Assembly: GCF_015352955.1 (NCBI RefSeq) | Contig: NZ_JACYOX010000009.1 | Coordinates: 1 to 64,000, forward strand | DNA from: Noviherbaspirillum soli | GTDB lineage: Bacteria; Pseudomonadota; Gammaproteobacteria; Burkholderiales; Burkholderiaceae_D | Reading direction: 5' to 3' | DNA: 64,000 bases | Shown: piece by piece, positions 25,535 through 34,441 of the stretch | Layout: every line of letters starts with the position of its first letter | Numbering within the stretch: position 1 is the stretch's first letter | Made by a program: the position numbers and the translations under genes | Notes under the pieces: generated by a model | What the model saw: only the letters and a program-made list of their open reading frames with translations | What the model was told of the DNA's origin: nothing | Database searches by the model: none

Positions 25535-25570
25535 CGGCGGCAGGCGCCACCCTCGCCGCCGTTTTCATTT
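25535..25570 (+). promoter_or_regulatory. Terminator-like hairpin in the argF leader
   Basis: CGGCGGC (25535-25541) pairs with GCCGCCG (25555-25561) around a 13-base loop, and TTTTCATTT runs directly into the ATG. There is no Shine-Dalgarno sequence before the argF start. The structure looks like an intrinsic terminator or translational switch placed exactly at the start codon. Function is inferred. Confidence 0.45.
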
Positions 25571-26491
25571 ATGGCAATCAAACACTTTCTGCAATTCTCC
25601 GACTTCACGCTGGACGAGTTCGAGTACGTCCTTGAACGCGCTCGGCTAATCAAGCACAAGTTCAAGAATTACGAGCCCTACCATCCGCTTGAAGACCGCA
25701 CGCTGGTCATGGTGTTCGAGAAGAGCTCCACCCGCACCCGGCTGTCCTTCGAAGCCGGCATGCATCAGCTGGGCGGCGCGGCCATCTACCTCAACACCCG
25801 CGACAGCCAGCTCGGCCGCGGCGAGCCGGTGGAAGACGCGGCGCAGGTGATGTCCCGCATGTGCGACATCATCATGATCCGCACCTTCGGCCAGGACATC
25901 ATCGAGCGTTTCGCCGCCAATTCGCGCGTGCCGGTGATCAATGGCCTGACCAACGAGCACCATCCCTGCCAGGTGCTGGCCGACATACTCACCTACGTCG
26001 AGCACCGCGGCAGCATCGCCGGCAGGACGGTGGCCTGGATCGGCGACGCCAACAACATGCTGTATTCCTGGCTGCAGGCGGCGCAGGTGTTCGGCTTCCA
26101 CCTGAACGTGTCCACGCCAGCCGGCTACGACATCGACCAGGCCCTGGTGGCGCAGGACAACCAACGCTATACGGTGTTTGCCAATCCGTCCGACGCCTGC
26201 CAGGATGCCGACCTGGTCACCACCGACGTCTGGACCAGCATGGGCTTCGAGGAAGAAAACGCCGAGCGCCTGAAGGCGTTCGACGGCTGGATCGTCGACA
26301 GCGCCAAGATGCAGCGCGCCCGTCCGGATGCGCTGTTCATGCATTGCCTGCCGGCCCACCGTGGCGAGGAAGTGTCGGCCGAAGTCATCGACGGTCCGCA
26401 GTCGGTGGTCTGGGATGAAGCGGAAAACCGGCTGCACGTGCAGAAAGCCCTGCTCGAATACCTGGTACTGGGCCGCGTGTCTGCGCAGTAA
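25571..26491 (+). CDS. argF: Ornithine carbamoyltransferase
   Basis: A 306-residue anabolic OTCase making citrulline from ornithine and carbamoyl phosphate. It has the carbamoyl-phosphate site FEKSSTRTRLSFEAG, HPCQ in INGLTNEHHPCQVLADI, the ornithine loop TTDVWTSMGFEEE, and the catalytic MHCLPAHRGEEV. The ATG at 25571 gives the family-typical N-terminus AIKHFLQFSDFTLDEFEYVL. The next gene, argG, follows after 35 bases, so the two steps ornithine to citrulline to argininosuccinate are encoded together. The 5' leader is unusual (no ribosome-binding site; hairpin). Confidence 0.97.
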   Translation: MAIKHFLQFSDFTLDEFEYVLERARLIKHKFKNYEPYHPLEDRTLVMVFEKSSTRTRLSFEAGMHQLGGAAIYLNTRDSQLGRGEPVEDAAQVMSRMCDIIMIRTFGQDIIERFAANSRVPVINGLTNEHHPCQVLADILTYVEHRGSIAGRTVAWIGDANNMLYSWLQAAQVFGFHLNVSTPAGYDIDQALVAQDNQRYTVFANPSDACQDADLVTTDVWTSMGFEEENAERLKAFDGWIVDSAKMQRARPDALFMHCLPAHRGEEVSAEVIDGPQSVVWDEAENRLHVQKALLEYLVLGRVSAQ

Positions 26492-26526
26492 TTTATTGAT
26501 ACTCCTGTTTTAAAGAAAGCACTCCA

Positions 26527-27759
26527 ATGAGCGACATCAACAAAGTCGTGCTGGCCTACTCCGGCGGCCTCGACACCTCGGTCATCCTGAAATGGCTGCA
26601 GGACAACTACCACTGCGAAATCGTCACCTTCACCGCCGACCTGGGCCAGGGCGAAGAGCTTGAGCCCGCACGCCAGAAGGCGCTGAAGTTCGGCATCAAG
26701 CCGGAAAACATCTACATCGACGATGTGCGCGAAGAGTTCGTGCGCGACTTCGTGTTCCCGATGTTCCGCGCCAACACCGTCTACGAAGGCGAATACCTGC
26801 TGGGCACCTCCATCGCCCGCCCGCTGATCGCCAAGCGCCTGATCGAGATCGCCAAGGAAACCGGCGCCGACGCCATTTCCCACGGCGCCACCGGCAAGGG
26901 CAATGACCAGGTCCGCTTCGAGCTGGGCGCCTATGCGCTGATGCCGAACGTGAAGATCATCGCGCCGTGGCGCGAATGGGACCTGCTGTCGCGCGAGAAG
27001 CTGCTGAAGTACGCGGAAGACGCCGGCATCGAAGTCGACATGAAGCACAAGAACGGCGGCGCGCCCTACTCGATGGACGCCAACCTGCTGCACATCAGCT
27101 TCGAAGGCCGCCACCTGGAAAACCCGGCGGCGGAAGCCGAGGAATCGATGTGGCGCTGGACGGTCAGCCCGGAAGCGGCGCCCGACCAGGCCGAATATCT
27201 CGACATCGAATTTGAAAAAGGCGACATCGTCGCGCTGAACGGCAAGCGCCTGTCGCCGGCCGCAGTGCTGACCGAGCTCAACCGCCTCGGCGGCAAGCAC
27301 GGCATCGGCCGCCTGGACCTGGTGGAAAACCGCTACGTCGGCATGAAGTCGCGCGGCTGCTATGAAACTCCGGGCGGCACCATCATGCTGCGTGCGCACC
27401 GCGCCATCGAATCGATCACCCTGGACCGCGAAGTCGCGCACCTGAAGGACGACCTGATGCCGCGCTATGCGCAGATGATCTACAGCGGCTACTGGTGGTC
27501 GCCGGAGCGCGTTGCGCTGCAGACCCTGATCGACCATACCCAGCAAAGCGTCAACGGCTGGGTGCGCGTCAAGCTGTACAAGGGCAACGTGATCGTGGTG
27601 TCGCGCGACTCCAAGACCGATTCGCTGTTCGACATGAACATCGCCACCTTCGACGAAGACGGCGGCGCCTACAACCAGGCCGATGCTGGCGGCTTCATCA
27701 AGTTGAATGCGCTGCGCATGCGCATCGCGGCAATGGCGCGGGCCAAGCGCGGCCAGTAA
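26527..27759 (+). CDS. argG: Argininosuccinate synthase
   Basis: A 410-residue enzyme that condenses citrulline and aspartate with ATP to argininosuccinate. The PP-loop [49 protein letters not shown] and the C-terminal [18 protein letters not shown] are all type I argininosuccinate synthase signatures. Length is normal (about 400-412). It lies just downstream of argF and is followed by an intrinsic-terminator-like hairpin at 27778-27800. Confidence 0.97.
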   Translation: MSDINKVVLAYSGGLDTSVILKWLQDNYHCEIVTFTADLGQGEELEPARQKALKFGIKPENIYIDDVREEFVRDFVFPMFRANTVYEGEYLLGTSIARPLIAKRLIEIAKETGADAISHGATGKGNDQVRFELGAYALMPNVKIIAPWREWDLLSREKLLKYAEDAGIEVDMKHKNGGAPYSMDANLLHISFEGRHLENPAAEAEESMWRWTVSPEAAPDQAEYLDIEFEKGDIVALNGKRLSPAAVLTELNRLGGKHGIGRLDLVENRYVGMKSRGCYETPGGTIMLRAHRAIESITLDREVAHLKDDLMPRYAQMIYSGYWWSPERVALQTLIDHTQQSVNGWVRVKLYKGNVIVVSRDSKTDSLFDMNIATFDEDGGAYNQADAGGFIKLNALRMRIAAMARAKRGQ

Positions 27760-27777
27760 TCCTCAAGCAGGCACAGC

Positions 27778-27806
27778 AAGGGACCCATGCCGGGTCCCTT
27801 TCATTT
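27778..27806 (+). terminator. Intrinsic terminator after argG
   Basis: A 9-bp stem AAGGGACCC/GGGTCCCTT with a five-base loop, followed by TCATTTT. It begins 18 bases after the argG stop and ends before the ppnP start, so it should separate the two transcripts at least partly. Confidence 0.75.
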
Positions 27807-27822
27807 TATGGAAGGAAGCACC

Positions 27823-28137
27823 ATGAGCGAGCAATTCGACAACGTGTCGGTCACCAAGAAGGCCAACATCTACTTCGACGGCAAGTGCGTCTCGCACACC
27901 GTCGTGATGGCCGACGGCAGCAAGAAATCGGTCGGCGTGATTTTCCCGTCCAACCTGGTGTTCAACACCGGCGCGCCGGAAATCATGGAACTCAATGCCG
28001 GCAAGTGCCGCATCCGCCTGCAGGGCGAGGATGAGTGGAAGGAATACGAAGGCGGCCAGCAGTTTAGCGTGCCGGGCAATTCCAGCTTCGACATCGTGAC
28101 TCTGGAGACGCTGGACTACGTCTGCCATTTCGGCTGA
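27823..28137 (+). CDS. ppnP: Pyrimidine/purine nucleoside phosphorylase (PpnP, UPF0345)
   Basis: A 104-residue single-cupin protein (DUF1255). E. coli PpnP phosphorolyses several purine and pyrimidine nucleosides. Family features are [40 protein letters not shown] and [14 protein letters not shown], with the C-terminal DYVCHFG. The start at 27823 matches the family and is preceded by GGAAGGAAG; a longer form starting inside the terminator is unlikely. Confidence 0.92.
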   Translation: MSEQFDNVSVTKKANIYFDGKCVSHTVVMADGSKKSVGVIFPSNLVFNTGAPEIMELNAGKCRIRLQGEDEWKEYEGGQQFSVPGNSSFDIVTLETLDYVCHFG

Positions 28138-28167
28138 ACGGCGCGGCTGAACGGCAGCAACCATTGA

Positions 28168-28196
28168 AAAGGCGAGGCGCGCCGCGCCCTGCCTTT
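28168..28196. terminator. Imperfect bidirectional terminator hairpin between ppnP and murB
   Basis: AAAGGCGAGGCGCG pairs with CGCGCCCTGCCTTT with two mismatches. It is flanked by A-rich and TTTC sequence and lies between the convergent genes ppnP and murB. Confidence 0.5.
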
Positions 28197-28215
28197 CATG
28201 CATCAGGCAAACGCA

Positions 28216-29244
28216 TCAGACAAACACCGGCTCCGGTTCCAGCATCACGCCGAACCGGCGCTCGACATCCTGCCGGATCGCCGTCGCCAGCGCGACCACA
28301 TCCGCCCCACGCGCCTGTCCACGGTTCACCAGCACCAGCGCCTGCTTCTCATATACGCCGGCCGCGCCCATGGTCCTGCCCTTCCAGCCGCACTGATCGA
28401 TCAGCCATCCCGCCGCCAGCTTGTAGCTGCCGTCGCCCTGCGCATAGCTCACCAGTTGCGGATGTGCTGCCAGCAGGGCATCGCGCCGGGCGGATGACAC
28501 TACCGGGTTCTTGAAGAAGCTGCCGGCATTGCCGATGACGGCCGGGTCGGGCAGCTTGCGCTGCCGGATTGCGATCACCGCCTTGCCGATGTCTGCCGGC
28601 CGCAGCGCAAGCAGACCGCGCGCCGCGACTTCCTGGGCCAGTTCGGCATAGCGCAGATTGGGCTGCCAGGCCTTGGGCAAAGCAAAGGTCACGTCGAGGA
28701 TCACGGCACGGTGGCGCAGTCGGTGCTTGAAGACGCTGTCGCGGTAGCCGAATTCGCATGCGGCGCGATCCAGGGTCAACAGCTCGCCGGTCTCGAAATC
28801 GAATGCGGTCAGGGAATGGAAGCAGTCCTTCAGTTCGCTGCCGTAGGCGCCGATGTTCTGTATCGGTGAGGCGCCGACGCTGCCCGGTATCAGCGACAGG
28901 TTTTCCATGCCGCCCAGGCCATGGGCCAATGTCCATTGCACCAGGCCATGCCAGTTCTCGCCGGCGGCGGCGCGCACCAGCGTGGCCCCGGCATTTTCGC
29001 CGACGATGGCGATGCCCTGCCCGCGCATGTGCAGCACCAGGCCGGGAAAATCGCCGGTCAGCAGAAGATTGCTGCCGCCGCCCAGCACCAGCCGCGGCAG
29101 GCCGCGCAGCGCCGGGTCGTCGCGCACGGCGCGCAGGTCGTCGGCGCCATGCACCGGCAGCAGCAGCCGGGCGCTGGCATCGATGCCAAAAGTGTTGAAG
29201 GGGCGCAGCGATACGCCGGATTGCAGGTCGGGAACGGAAGCCAT
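28216..29244 (-). CDS. murB: UDP-N-acetylenolpyruvoylglucosamine reductase
   Basis: A 342-residue FAD enzyme that reduces UDP-GlcNAc-enolpyruvate to UDP-MurNAc in peptidoglycan synthesis. It is of the E. coli type I form: NTFGIDASARLLLPV, the FAD-binding VLGGGSNLLLTGDFPG, GLGGMENLSLIPGSVGASPIQNIGAYG, SVFKHRLRHRAVI and the catalytic-Ser block NAGSFFKNPVVS, with the C-terminal EPEPVFV Glu. It is a single gene here, outside the dcw cluster, convergent with ppnP and divergent from yajQ. Confidence 0.96.
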   Translation of the reverse strand: MASVPDLQSGVSLRPFNTFGIDASARLLLPVHGADDLRAVRDDPALRGLPRLVLGGGSNLLLTGDFPGLVLHMRGQGIAIVGENAGATLVRAAAGENWHGLVQWTLAHGLGGMENLSLIPGSVGASPIQNIGAYGSELKDCFHSLTAFDFETGELLTLDRAACEFGYRDSVFKHRLRHRAVILDVTFALPKAWQPNLRYAELAQEVAARGLLALRPADIGKAVIAIRQRKLPDPAVIGNAGSFFKNPVVSSARRDALLAAHPQLVSYAQGDGSYKLAAGWLIDQCGWKGRTMGAAGVYEKQALVLVNRGQARGADVVALATAIRQDVERRFGVMLEPEPVFV

Positions 29245-29366
29245 AGGCGGGGGATTATAGCCGGGCCGATTCTAGCCACCCGGTTTTTTGTCCGCTAGAA
29301 TGACCGCCCGCATATCAATCCAGCAACCCATACGGCGCCGCCAGCCGCGCCAGCAAAGGACATTCC

Positions 29367-29852
29367 ATGCCATCGTTCGACGTAGTATCCGAAGCCAACC
29401 TGGTGGAAGTGCGCAATGCGCTCGACCAGGCCAACAAGGAAATCTCGACCCGCTTCGACTTCAAGGGCAGCGACGCCCGCATCGAGCAGAAGGAACATGA
29501 ACTGACCGCCTATGCCGACAGCGACTTCCAGCTGGGCCAGGTGCGCGACGTGCTCACCGCCAAGCTGACCAAGCGCAGCGTGGACGTGCGCTTCCTTGAC
29601 ATCGGCAAGGTCGAGAAGATCGGCGGCGACAAGGTCAAGCAGATCATCAAGATCCGCAAGGGCATCGAGTCCGACGCCGCCAAGAAGATCGTGCGCCTCA
29701 TCAAGGACAGCAAGATGAAGGTGCAGGCCAGCATCCAGGGCGAAGCGGTGCGCGTGACCGGCGCCAAGCGCGACGACCTGCAAGCCAGCATGGCGCTGCT
29801 GCGCAAGGAAGTGGCCGACCTGCCGCTCGAATTCAACAACTTCCGTGACTGA
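29367..29852 (+). CDS. YajQ-family nucleotide (cyclic-di-GMP) binding protein
   Basis: A 161-residue protein of two tandem ferredoxin-like folds. [58 protein letters not shown] and [20 protein letters not shown] are diagnostic. Some homologues (Xanthomonas, Pseudomonas) bind cyclic-di-GMP and act with LysR regulators. A GGDEF/EAL protein is encoded elsewhere in the window, but no direct link is visible. The stop codon lies inside the start region of the next gene. Confidence 0.93.
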   Translation: MPSFDVVSEANLVEVRNALDQANKEISTRFDFKGSDARIEQKEHELTAYADSDFQLGQVRDVLTAKLTKRSVDVRFLDIGKVEKIGGDKVKQIIKIRKGIESDAAKKIVRLIKDSKMKVQASIQGEAVRVTGAKRDDLQASMALLRKEVADLPLEFNNFRD

Positions 29853-30495
29853 AGGCGCAACCAGGCCGTTGCGCGCGGCTGTGCTGGCGCTGCTGTGCGC
29901 GCTGCCGGCGGCGCGGGCAGCCGACGTCAGCGTGGTCGGCCTGTTTCGGGGCAAGGCGGTGCTGGTGGTCGACGGCGCCGGCCCGCGTACCTATGCGGTG
30001 GGCAGCAGCGTGGCAAGCGGCGTACGCCTGGTGGCGGCTGACCAGAATGGCGCGACGCTGGAGACCAATGGCCGGCGCGAGACGATCGCGCTGGGCAGCC
30101 ACGTCAATCGCCAGCCTGCCGCCACGCAGGCCAGCGCGGTGCTGCAGGCCGACGGCCGCGGCCATTTCTTCGCCGAAACCGTGGTCAATGGCAAGCCGGT
30201 GCGCATGCTGGTCGACACCGGCGCATCGCTGATTGCGCTGCCCGCGTCGGACGCGCAGCGCATGGGCATCGATTACCGGCGTGGACAGCCGGCCATGGTC
30301 AGCACCGCCAACGGCATGGCGCCGGCCTACCGCGTCCGGCTCGATACGGTGCGCGTTGGCGACCTGGAACTGAACCAGGTCGATGCGCTGGTGCAGGAAC
30401 AGGGCCTGCCGCTGGCATTGCTGGGCATGTCCTTCCTGAACCGGACGGAAATGCGGCGCAGCGGCGAGCAGATGACGCTGCAGAAGCGCTACTGA
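29845..30495 (+). CDS. Retropepsin-like aspartic protease (TIGR02281 type), exported
   Basis: A 216-residue protein starting at a GTG that overlaps the yajQ stop by eight bases. A signal peptide ([16 protein letters not shown]) precedes a short region with repeats of the form [15 protein letters not shown]. The clan AA protease domain then follows (about 100-215), with the active-site [13 protein letters not shown] and the downstream [16 protein letters not shown]. Such single-domain proteases are thought to work as dimers at the inner membrane/periplasm; the substrate is unknown. It is translationally coupled to yajQ. Confidence 0.85.
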   Translation: MTEGATRPLRAAVLALLCALPAARAADVSVVGLFRGKAVLVVDGAGPRTYAVGSSVASGVRLVAADQNGATLETNGRRETIALGSHVNRQPAATQASAVLQADGRGHFFAETVVNGKPVRMLVDTGASLIALPASDAQRMGIDYRRGQPAMVSTANGMAPAYRVRLDTVRVGDLELNQVDALVQEQGLPLALLGMSFLNRTEMRRSGEQMTLQKRY

Positions 30496-30515
30496 GGGCG
30501 TCCCTGAAATGCCTA

Positions 30516-30635
30516 CGTAGGGTGCAATACCCGAAGGGCATTGCACCATGGGCCATGAAATAACGACGGCCTGCGCAGAGCCTTCCCTTGGTCGACCATC
30601 CGGTGGAATGCCCCTTCGGGGTATTCCACCCTACG
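30516..30635. repeat. Inverted pair of REP-like palindromes (REPIN-like)
   Basis: A GTAGGGTGCAATACCCG...GCATTGCACC element (30516-30547) and a GGTGGAATGCCCC...GGGGTATTCCACCCTACG element (30602-30635) are arranged in inverted orientation with their GTAG/CTAC heads outermost. They are separated by 54 bases that include GCAGAGCCTT...TCGACCA, also found beside the copy at 337-370. This is the geometry of a REPIN. The rest of the 247-base gap to aroG (30636-30742) shows nothing else. Confidence 0.85.
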
Positions 30636-30742
30636 ACTGCTGCAGGCATCGCTGTCACGGCGCGATCGACGGCGCATTGAAAAAAGCCGCGCCAAGCGAA
30701 AAGCCGCTTGCCCGGCCCTGTTCAACGCAGCGCATCGCTCCC

Positions 30743-31807
30743 TTATTCCTCTTCCACATGCAGCCGCCGCTGGCGTACCGCCTCGGCCAGGCCTTCCAGC
30801 ACCCGCACGCTGCTGTCCCAGTCGATGCAGCCGTCCGTGATCGACTGGCCATAGGTGAGTTCCTTGCCCGGCACCAGGTCCTGGCGACCGGCCACCAGAT
30901 GGGATTCCACCATCACGCCGACGATGCGGGTATCGCCGCGCGCTACCTGGGAAGCAATGTCGGCGCACACCGGCACCTGGTTTTCCGGCTTCTTCGAGCT
31001 GTTGGCATGGGAGGCGTCGATCATCACCCGCGCCGCCAGGCCATTGGCGGCGATCGCCTTGCAGGCTTCCTCCACGCTGGCCGCGTCGTAGTTGGGCGCC
31101 TTGCCGCCGCGCAGGATGATGTGGCAATCCTCATTGCCGCCAGTGGAAACGATGGCCGAGTGGCCGCCCTTGGTCACCGACAGGAAATGATGCGGCTGCG
31201 ACGCGGCCTTGATCGCGTCGACGGCGATCTTGATGTTGCCATCGGTGCCGTTCTTGAAGCCCACCGGGCAGGACAGGCCGGACGCCAGTTCACGATGCAC
31301 CTGGGACTCGGTGGTGCGGGCGCCGATCGCGCCCCAGCTGATCAGGTCGGCCACATACTGCGGACTGATCATGTCGAGGAATTCGGTGCCGGCCGGCAGG
31401 CCCAGTTCGTTGATGTTCAGCAGCAGTTCGCGGGCCATGCGCAGGCCGTCGTTGATGCGGAAGCTGTTGTCCATGTAGGGGTCGTTGATCAGGCCTTTCC
31501 AGCCCACCGTTGTGCGCGGCTTTTCGAAATACACCCGCATCACGATTTCCAGGTCGCCCTTGAAGCGCTCGCGCTCGGCGGCCAGGCGATGCGCATATTC
31601 CATGGCGGCATCGGTGTCATGGATCGAGCATGGCCCGATCACGACCATCATGCGGTCGTCCTGGCCGTGCAGGATGCGATGCAGCGCGTTGCGCGACTCG
31701 GCAACCACGGTCGCGGCCTTGTCCGAACACGCGAATTCGCGGATCAGATGAGAGGGGGGAAGCAGTTCTTTCAATTCTCGTATGCGTAAGTCATCGGTGC
31801 GCGGCAT
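30743..31807 (-). CDS. aroG: 3-deoxy-7-phosphoheptulonate (DAHP) synthase, class I
   Basis: A 354-residue enzyme of the AroF/G/H family that condenses PEP with erythrose-4-phosphate, the first step of aromatic amino acid synthesis. MVVIGPCSIHD, MRVYFEKPRTTVGWKGLINDP, GLPAGTEFLDMISPQY, WGAIGARTTESQ, the metal/PEP Cys-His-Glu-Asp framework and DASHANSSKKPENQ are all present. Feedback specificity (Phe or Tyr) cannot be read reliably. It is preceded by a leader containing a Phe/Tyr-rich ORF and a strong terminator, so attenuation control is likely. It follows tldD on the same strand but probably has its own promoter. Confidence 0.95.
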   Translation of the reverse strand: MPRTDDLRIRELKELLPPSHLIREFACSDKAATVVAESRNALHRILHGQDDRMMVVIGPCSIHDTDAAMEYAHRLAAERERFKGDLEIVMRVYFEKPRTTVGWKGLINDPYMDNSFRINDGLRMARELLLNINELGLPAGTEFLDMISPQYVADLISWGAIGARTTESQVHRELASGLSCPVGFKNGTDGNIKIAVDAIKAASQPHHFLSVTKGGHSAIVSTGGNEDCHIILRGGKAPNYDAASVEEACKAIAANGLAARVMIDASHANSSKKPENQVPVCADIASQVARGDTRIVGVMVESHLVAGRQDLVPGKELTYGQSITDGCIDWDSSVRVLEGLAEAVRQRRLHVEEE

Positions 31808-31845
31808 GTTTTCTCCAGTCCAGGTTCTTCAGTCTGTAAAACGAA

Positions 31846-31869
31846 AAAACCGCCATCGCTGGCGGTTTT
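31846..31869 (-). terminator. Intrinsic terminator in the aroG leader (attenuator 3:4 hairpin)
   Basis: A perfect 10-bp stem AAAACCGCCA/TGGCGGTTTT with a four-base loop (GCGA on the transcript). On the minus strand it is followed by TTCGTTTT, making a T-run of six with the stem end. It is 38 bases before the aroG ATG and 45 bases after the leader ORF stop. It may also end tldD transcripts, but upstream GGCGGT (31927-31932) can pair with its 5' arm, as expected of an attenuator. Confidence 0.88.
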
Positions 31870-31913
31870 GTCAGAATCTCGGTTTGTTTCGTTCGTCTTG
31901 CTTTTACGTGAAC

Positions 31914-31985
31914 TTACCGCTTTTCCACCGCCTTGGGGCTGGAATAGCTAAAGTAAAAATAAAAGTGAAAACGGGCGAAGGTCAT
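31914..31985 (-). CDS. Putative aroG leader peptide (Phe/Tyr-rich, attenuation control)
   Basis: A 23-codon ORF, ATG at 31985 and TAA at 31914, encoding MTFARFHFYFYFSYSSP followed by KAVEKR. Five Phe and three Tyr fall within residues 3-14, the hallmark of leader peptides that sense charged tRNA-Phe/Tyr. The coding RNA itself forms a hairpin: UUCCA-GCC (31944 down to 31937) with GGC-GG-UGGAA (31932 to 31923). The GGCGGU of the second arm can alternatively pair with ACCGCC in the 5' arm of the terminator at 31861-31866. Stalling at Phe12-Tyr14 would cover arm 1 and free arm 2 to block termination; full translation would allow it. No clear Shine-Dalgarno precedes the ATG, and the promoter is uncertain (candidate TTGCCA-17-CACTAT near 32020-32048). 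Confidence 0.72.
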   Translation of the reverse strand: MTFARFHFYFYFSYSSPKAVEKR

Positions 31986-32059
31986 GAGTCAAGCGCTTGC
32001 TGTGAAAAATTCCGGGTCAATAGTGCAGCAAATCTTCCGGTTTGGCAAGCGCCTATCGA

Positions 32060-33520
32060 TCAGGCGGTGCCGCCGACGGTAACGCCGTCGATGCGCAGCG
32101 TCGGTTGCCCAACGCCCACCGGCACGCTCTGCCCTTCCTTGCCGCAGACGCCGATGCCGGAATCGAGCCGCATGTCGTTGCCGATCATCGAAACCCGGTT
32201 CAACACATCCGGCCCGTTGCCGATCAGCGTCGCGCCCTTGACCGGATAGGTCACCTTGCCATCCTCGATCATGTAGGCCTCGCTGGCCGAGAACACGAAC
32301 TTGCCGTTGGTGATGTCAACCTGGCCGCCGCCAAAGTTGACCGCATACAGGCCATTCTTTACCGATGCGATGATTTCCTGCGGATCGCGGTCGCCGCCCA
32401 GCATGTAGGTGTTGGTCATGCGCGGCATCGGCAGATGGGCGAAGGATTCGCGCCGGGCATTGCCGGTGACCGGCATTTTCATCAGGCGGGCGTTCATGGT
32501 GTCCTGGATATAGCCTTTCAGGATGCCGTCCTCGATCAGCGTGGTGCACTGGGTCGGGTTGCCTTCGTCGTCGATATTGAGCGAGCCGCGGCGGTCGGCC
32601 AGGGTGCCGTCGTCGACCACGGTCACCCCCTTTGCGGCGACCCGGTCGCCGATGCGGCCGGAAAACGCGCTGGAGCCCTTGCGGTTGAAATCGCCCTCCA
32701 GCCCGTGGCCGATGGCTTCATGCAGCAGCACGCCGGGCCAGCCGGGGCCAAGCACGACCGTCATCGGGCCGGCCGGCGCCGGACGGGAATCGAGGTTGAC
32801 CAGGGCAGACGCCACCGCTTCGGAGGCATAGGTTTCCAGCATCTGGTCGGTGAAATAGGCATAGCTGTAGCGACCGCCGCCGCCGGAACTGCCCATCTCG
32901 CGCCGGCCGTTCTGCTCGGCGATCACGGTGACGGACAGGCGCACCAGGGGCCGGATGTCGGCGGCCAGCACGCCGTCGCTGCGCACCACCAGCACCACGT
33001 CGTATTCACCGGCCAGGCCAGCCATCACCTGCACCACCCGCGGATCCTTGGAACGGGCAATCCGCTCGACGCGCTCCAGCAGCCTGACCTTTTCGGTCGC
33101 ATCCAGCGAACTCAGCGGATCATGCGGCAGGTACAGCGAACGGCCGCCCGACGGCTGAACCCTGGCGGCGACCTTGACCCGGCCGGCGCCCTGGCGGGCA
33201 ATGGTGCGGGTGGCGGCTGCCGCTTCCAGCAGCGCCGGTTCGGAGATGTCATCTGAATAGGAAAACGCGGTGCGCTCGCCGGAAATGGCGCGTACGCCCA
33301 CGCCCTGGTCGATGGAAAAGCTGCCGGTCTTGACGATGCCCTCCTCCAGGCTCCAGCCCTCGCTCTTGGTGAACTGGAAATACAGGTCGGCATAATCCAC
33401 CTTGTGGGTGAACATGGTGCCCAGCACATGGATCAGCCGCGATTCATCGAGGCCGAACGGCGTCAGCAGCACGTCGCGGGCGAGAGACAGGGTCTGGATG
33501 TTGGGTTCGAATGGTTTCAT
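32060..33520 (-). CDS. tldD: Metalloprotease TldD
   Basis: A 486-residue subunit of the TldD/TldE (PmbA) protease, which trims peptides such as microcin precursors and degrades unfolded short polypeptides. The start at 33520 ([16 protein letters not shown]) fits the family; the longer form adds a non-conserved 25 residues. The N-terminal half has [26 protein letters not shown]. The zinc motif [11 protein letters not shown] lies near residue 237. GTMNARL-type and [11 protein letters not shown] segments follow. TldE is not encoded in this window. It is the third gene of a yhdP-nit-tldD block. Its ability to process leader peptides is worth noting given the Nif11-like precursor elsewhere in the window, though no link is shown. 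Confidence 0.95.
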   Translation of the reverse strand: MKPFEPNIQTLSLARDVLLTPFGLDESRLIHVLGTMFTHKVDYADLYFQFTKSEGWSLEEGIVKTGSFSIDQGVGVRAISGERTAFSYSDDISEPALLEAAAATRTIARQGAGRVKVAARVQPSGGRSLYLPHDPLSSLDATEKVRLLERVERIARSKDPRVVQVMAGLAGEYDVVLVVRSDGVLAADIRPLVRLSVTVIAEQNGRREMGSSGGGGRYSYAYFTDQMLETYASEAVASALVNLDSRPAPAGPMTVVLGPGWPGVLLHEAIGHGLEGDFNRKGSSAFSGRIGDRVAAKGVTVVDDGTLADRRGSLNIDDEGNPTQCTTLIEDGILKGYIQDTMNARLMKMPVTGNARRESFAHLPMPRMTNTYMLGGDRDPQEIIASVKNGLYAVNFGGGQVDITNGKFVFSASEAYMIEDGKVTYPVKGATLIGNGPDVLNRVSMIGNDMRLDSGIGVCGKEGQSVPVGVGQPTLRIDGVTVGGTA

Positions 33521-33643
33521 GGTGTGAAAAGTGATCTGGGCTGAACTGGGCCGGACTGGCTGAACCGGACGGGAAACGTCGTCGAAATTTCCCACACAGA
33601 TTAACCGATTGCCGCGCTTTATGTGGACAGGAGGATCAGTGGA

Positions 33644-34441
33644 TCAAAGCACCCGATGGTTCAGCGCCGGCAGGTTGGCGCGCACGGTGTCGAGCGCGCC
33701 GGCATCGAAGTCGCCGCAGACCACACCCTCGCCTTCCGGCAGCACCGCTTTAATATCGCCCCATGGATCGATCAGCATGCTGTGGCCCCAGGTACGGCGG
33801 CCGTTCGGATGGCGGCCGCCCTGGGCAGCGGCCAGCACGTAGCACTGGTTTTCGATCGCGCGGGCGCGCAACAGGATTTCCCAGTGCGCCTGGCCGGTGG
33901 TCCAGGTGAAGGCAGATGGCACCACGATCAGATTGCATCGCCCCATGGCCCGGTAGAGTTCCGGGAAGCGCAGGTCGTAGCAGACCGACAGCCCGACCCG
34001 GCCCAGCGGCGTCTCCAGGGTCTGTATTTCCCGCCCCGGTGCGATGGTGCGGGATTCGTTATAGCTTTCCTCGCCGCGGGTGAAGCCGAACAGGTGGATC
34101 TTGTCGTAGCGGCCGGCGCAGCCGCCGTCCGGTCCGTAGGCCAGCAGCGTGTTGAGCACCTTGCCCGGCTCGGCGGCGACCAGCGGCATGGTGCCGCCGA
34201 TCAGCCAGATGCCGAATTCGCGCGCCATCGACGCCATCGCATCCTGGATCGGGCCGGCGCCTGGCTGTTCGGCCACCGCCAGCTTGTCGTTTTCATGCAT
34301 GCCGAAAATCGGCCAGTATTCCGGCAGAAGCACCAGGCTCGCGCCCTCCTGCGCGGCGCGGCCGACCAGGCGGCGCGCTGTCGCCGTATTCTCAGCCACG
34401 TCGGGCGTGGAAATCATCTGTATCGCAGCGATCTTTTTCAT
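33644..34441 (-). CDS. Carbon-nitrogen hydrolase, Nit1/NitFhit type (probable deaminated glutathione amidase)
   Basis: A 265-residue nitrilase-superfamily enzyme. The catalytic triad is visible as Glu in LVLLPEYWP, Lys in GRYDKIHLFGF and Cys in GLSVCYDLRFPELYR. The segment WTTGQAHWEILLRARAIENQ is typical of the Nit1 branch, whose members hydrolyse deaminated glutathione. The ATG at 34441 overlaps the yhdP stop by four bases (ATGA), so it is coupled to yhdP. An apparent much longer frame upstream is a shadow of yhdP. Confidence 0.92.
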   Translation of the reverse strand: MKKIAAIQMISTPDVAENTATARRLVGRAAQEGASLVLLPEYWPIFGMHENDKLAVAEQPGAGPIQDAMASMAREFGIWLIGGTMPLVAAEPGKVLNTLLAYGPDGGCAGRYDKIHLFGFTRGEESYNESRTIAPGREIQTLETPLGRVGLSVCYDLRFPELYRAMGRCNLIVVPSAFTWTTGQAHWEILLRARAIENQCYVLAAAQGGRHPNGRRTWGHSMLIDPWGDIKAVLPEGEGVVCGDFDAGALDTVRANLPALNHRVL

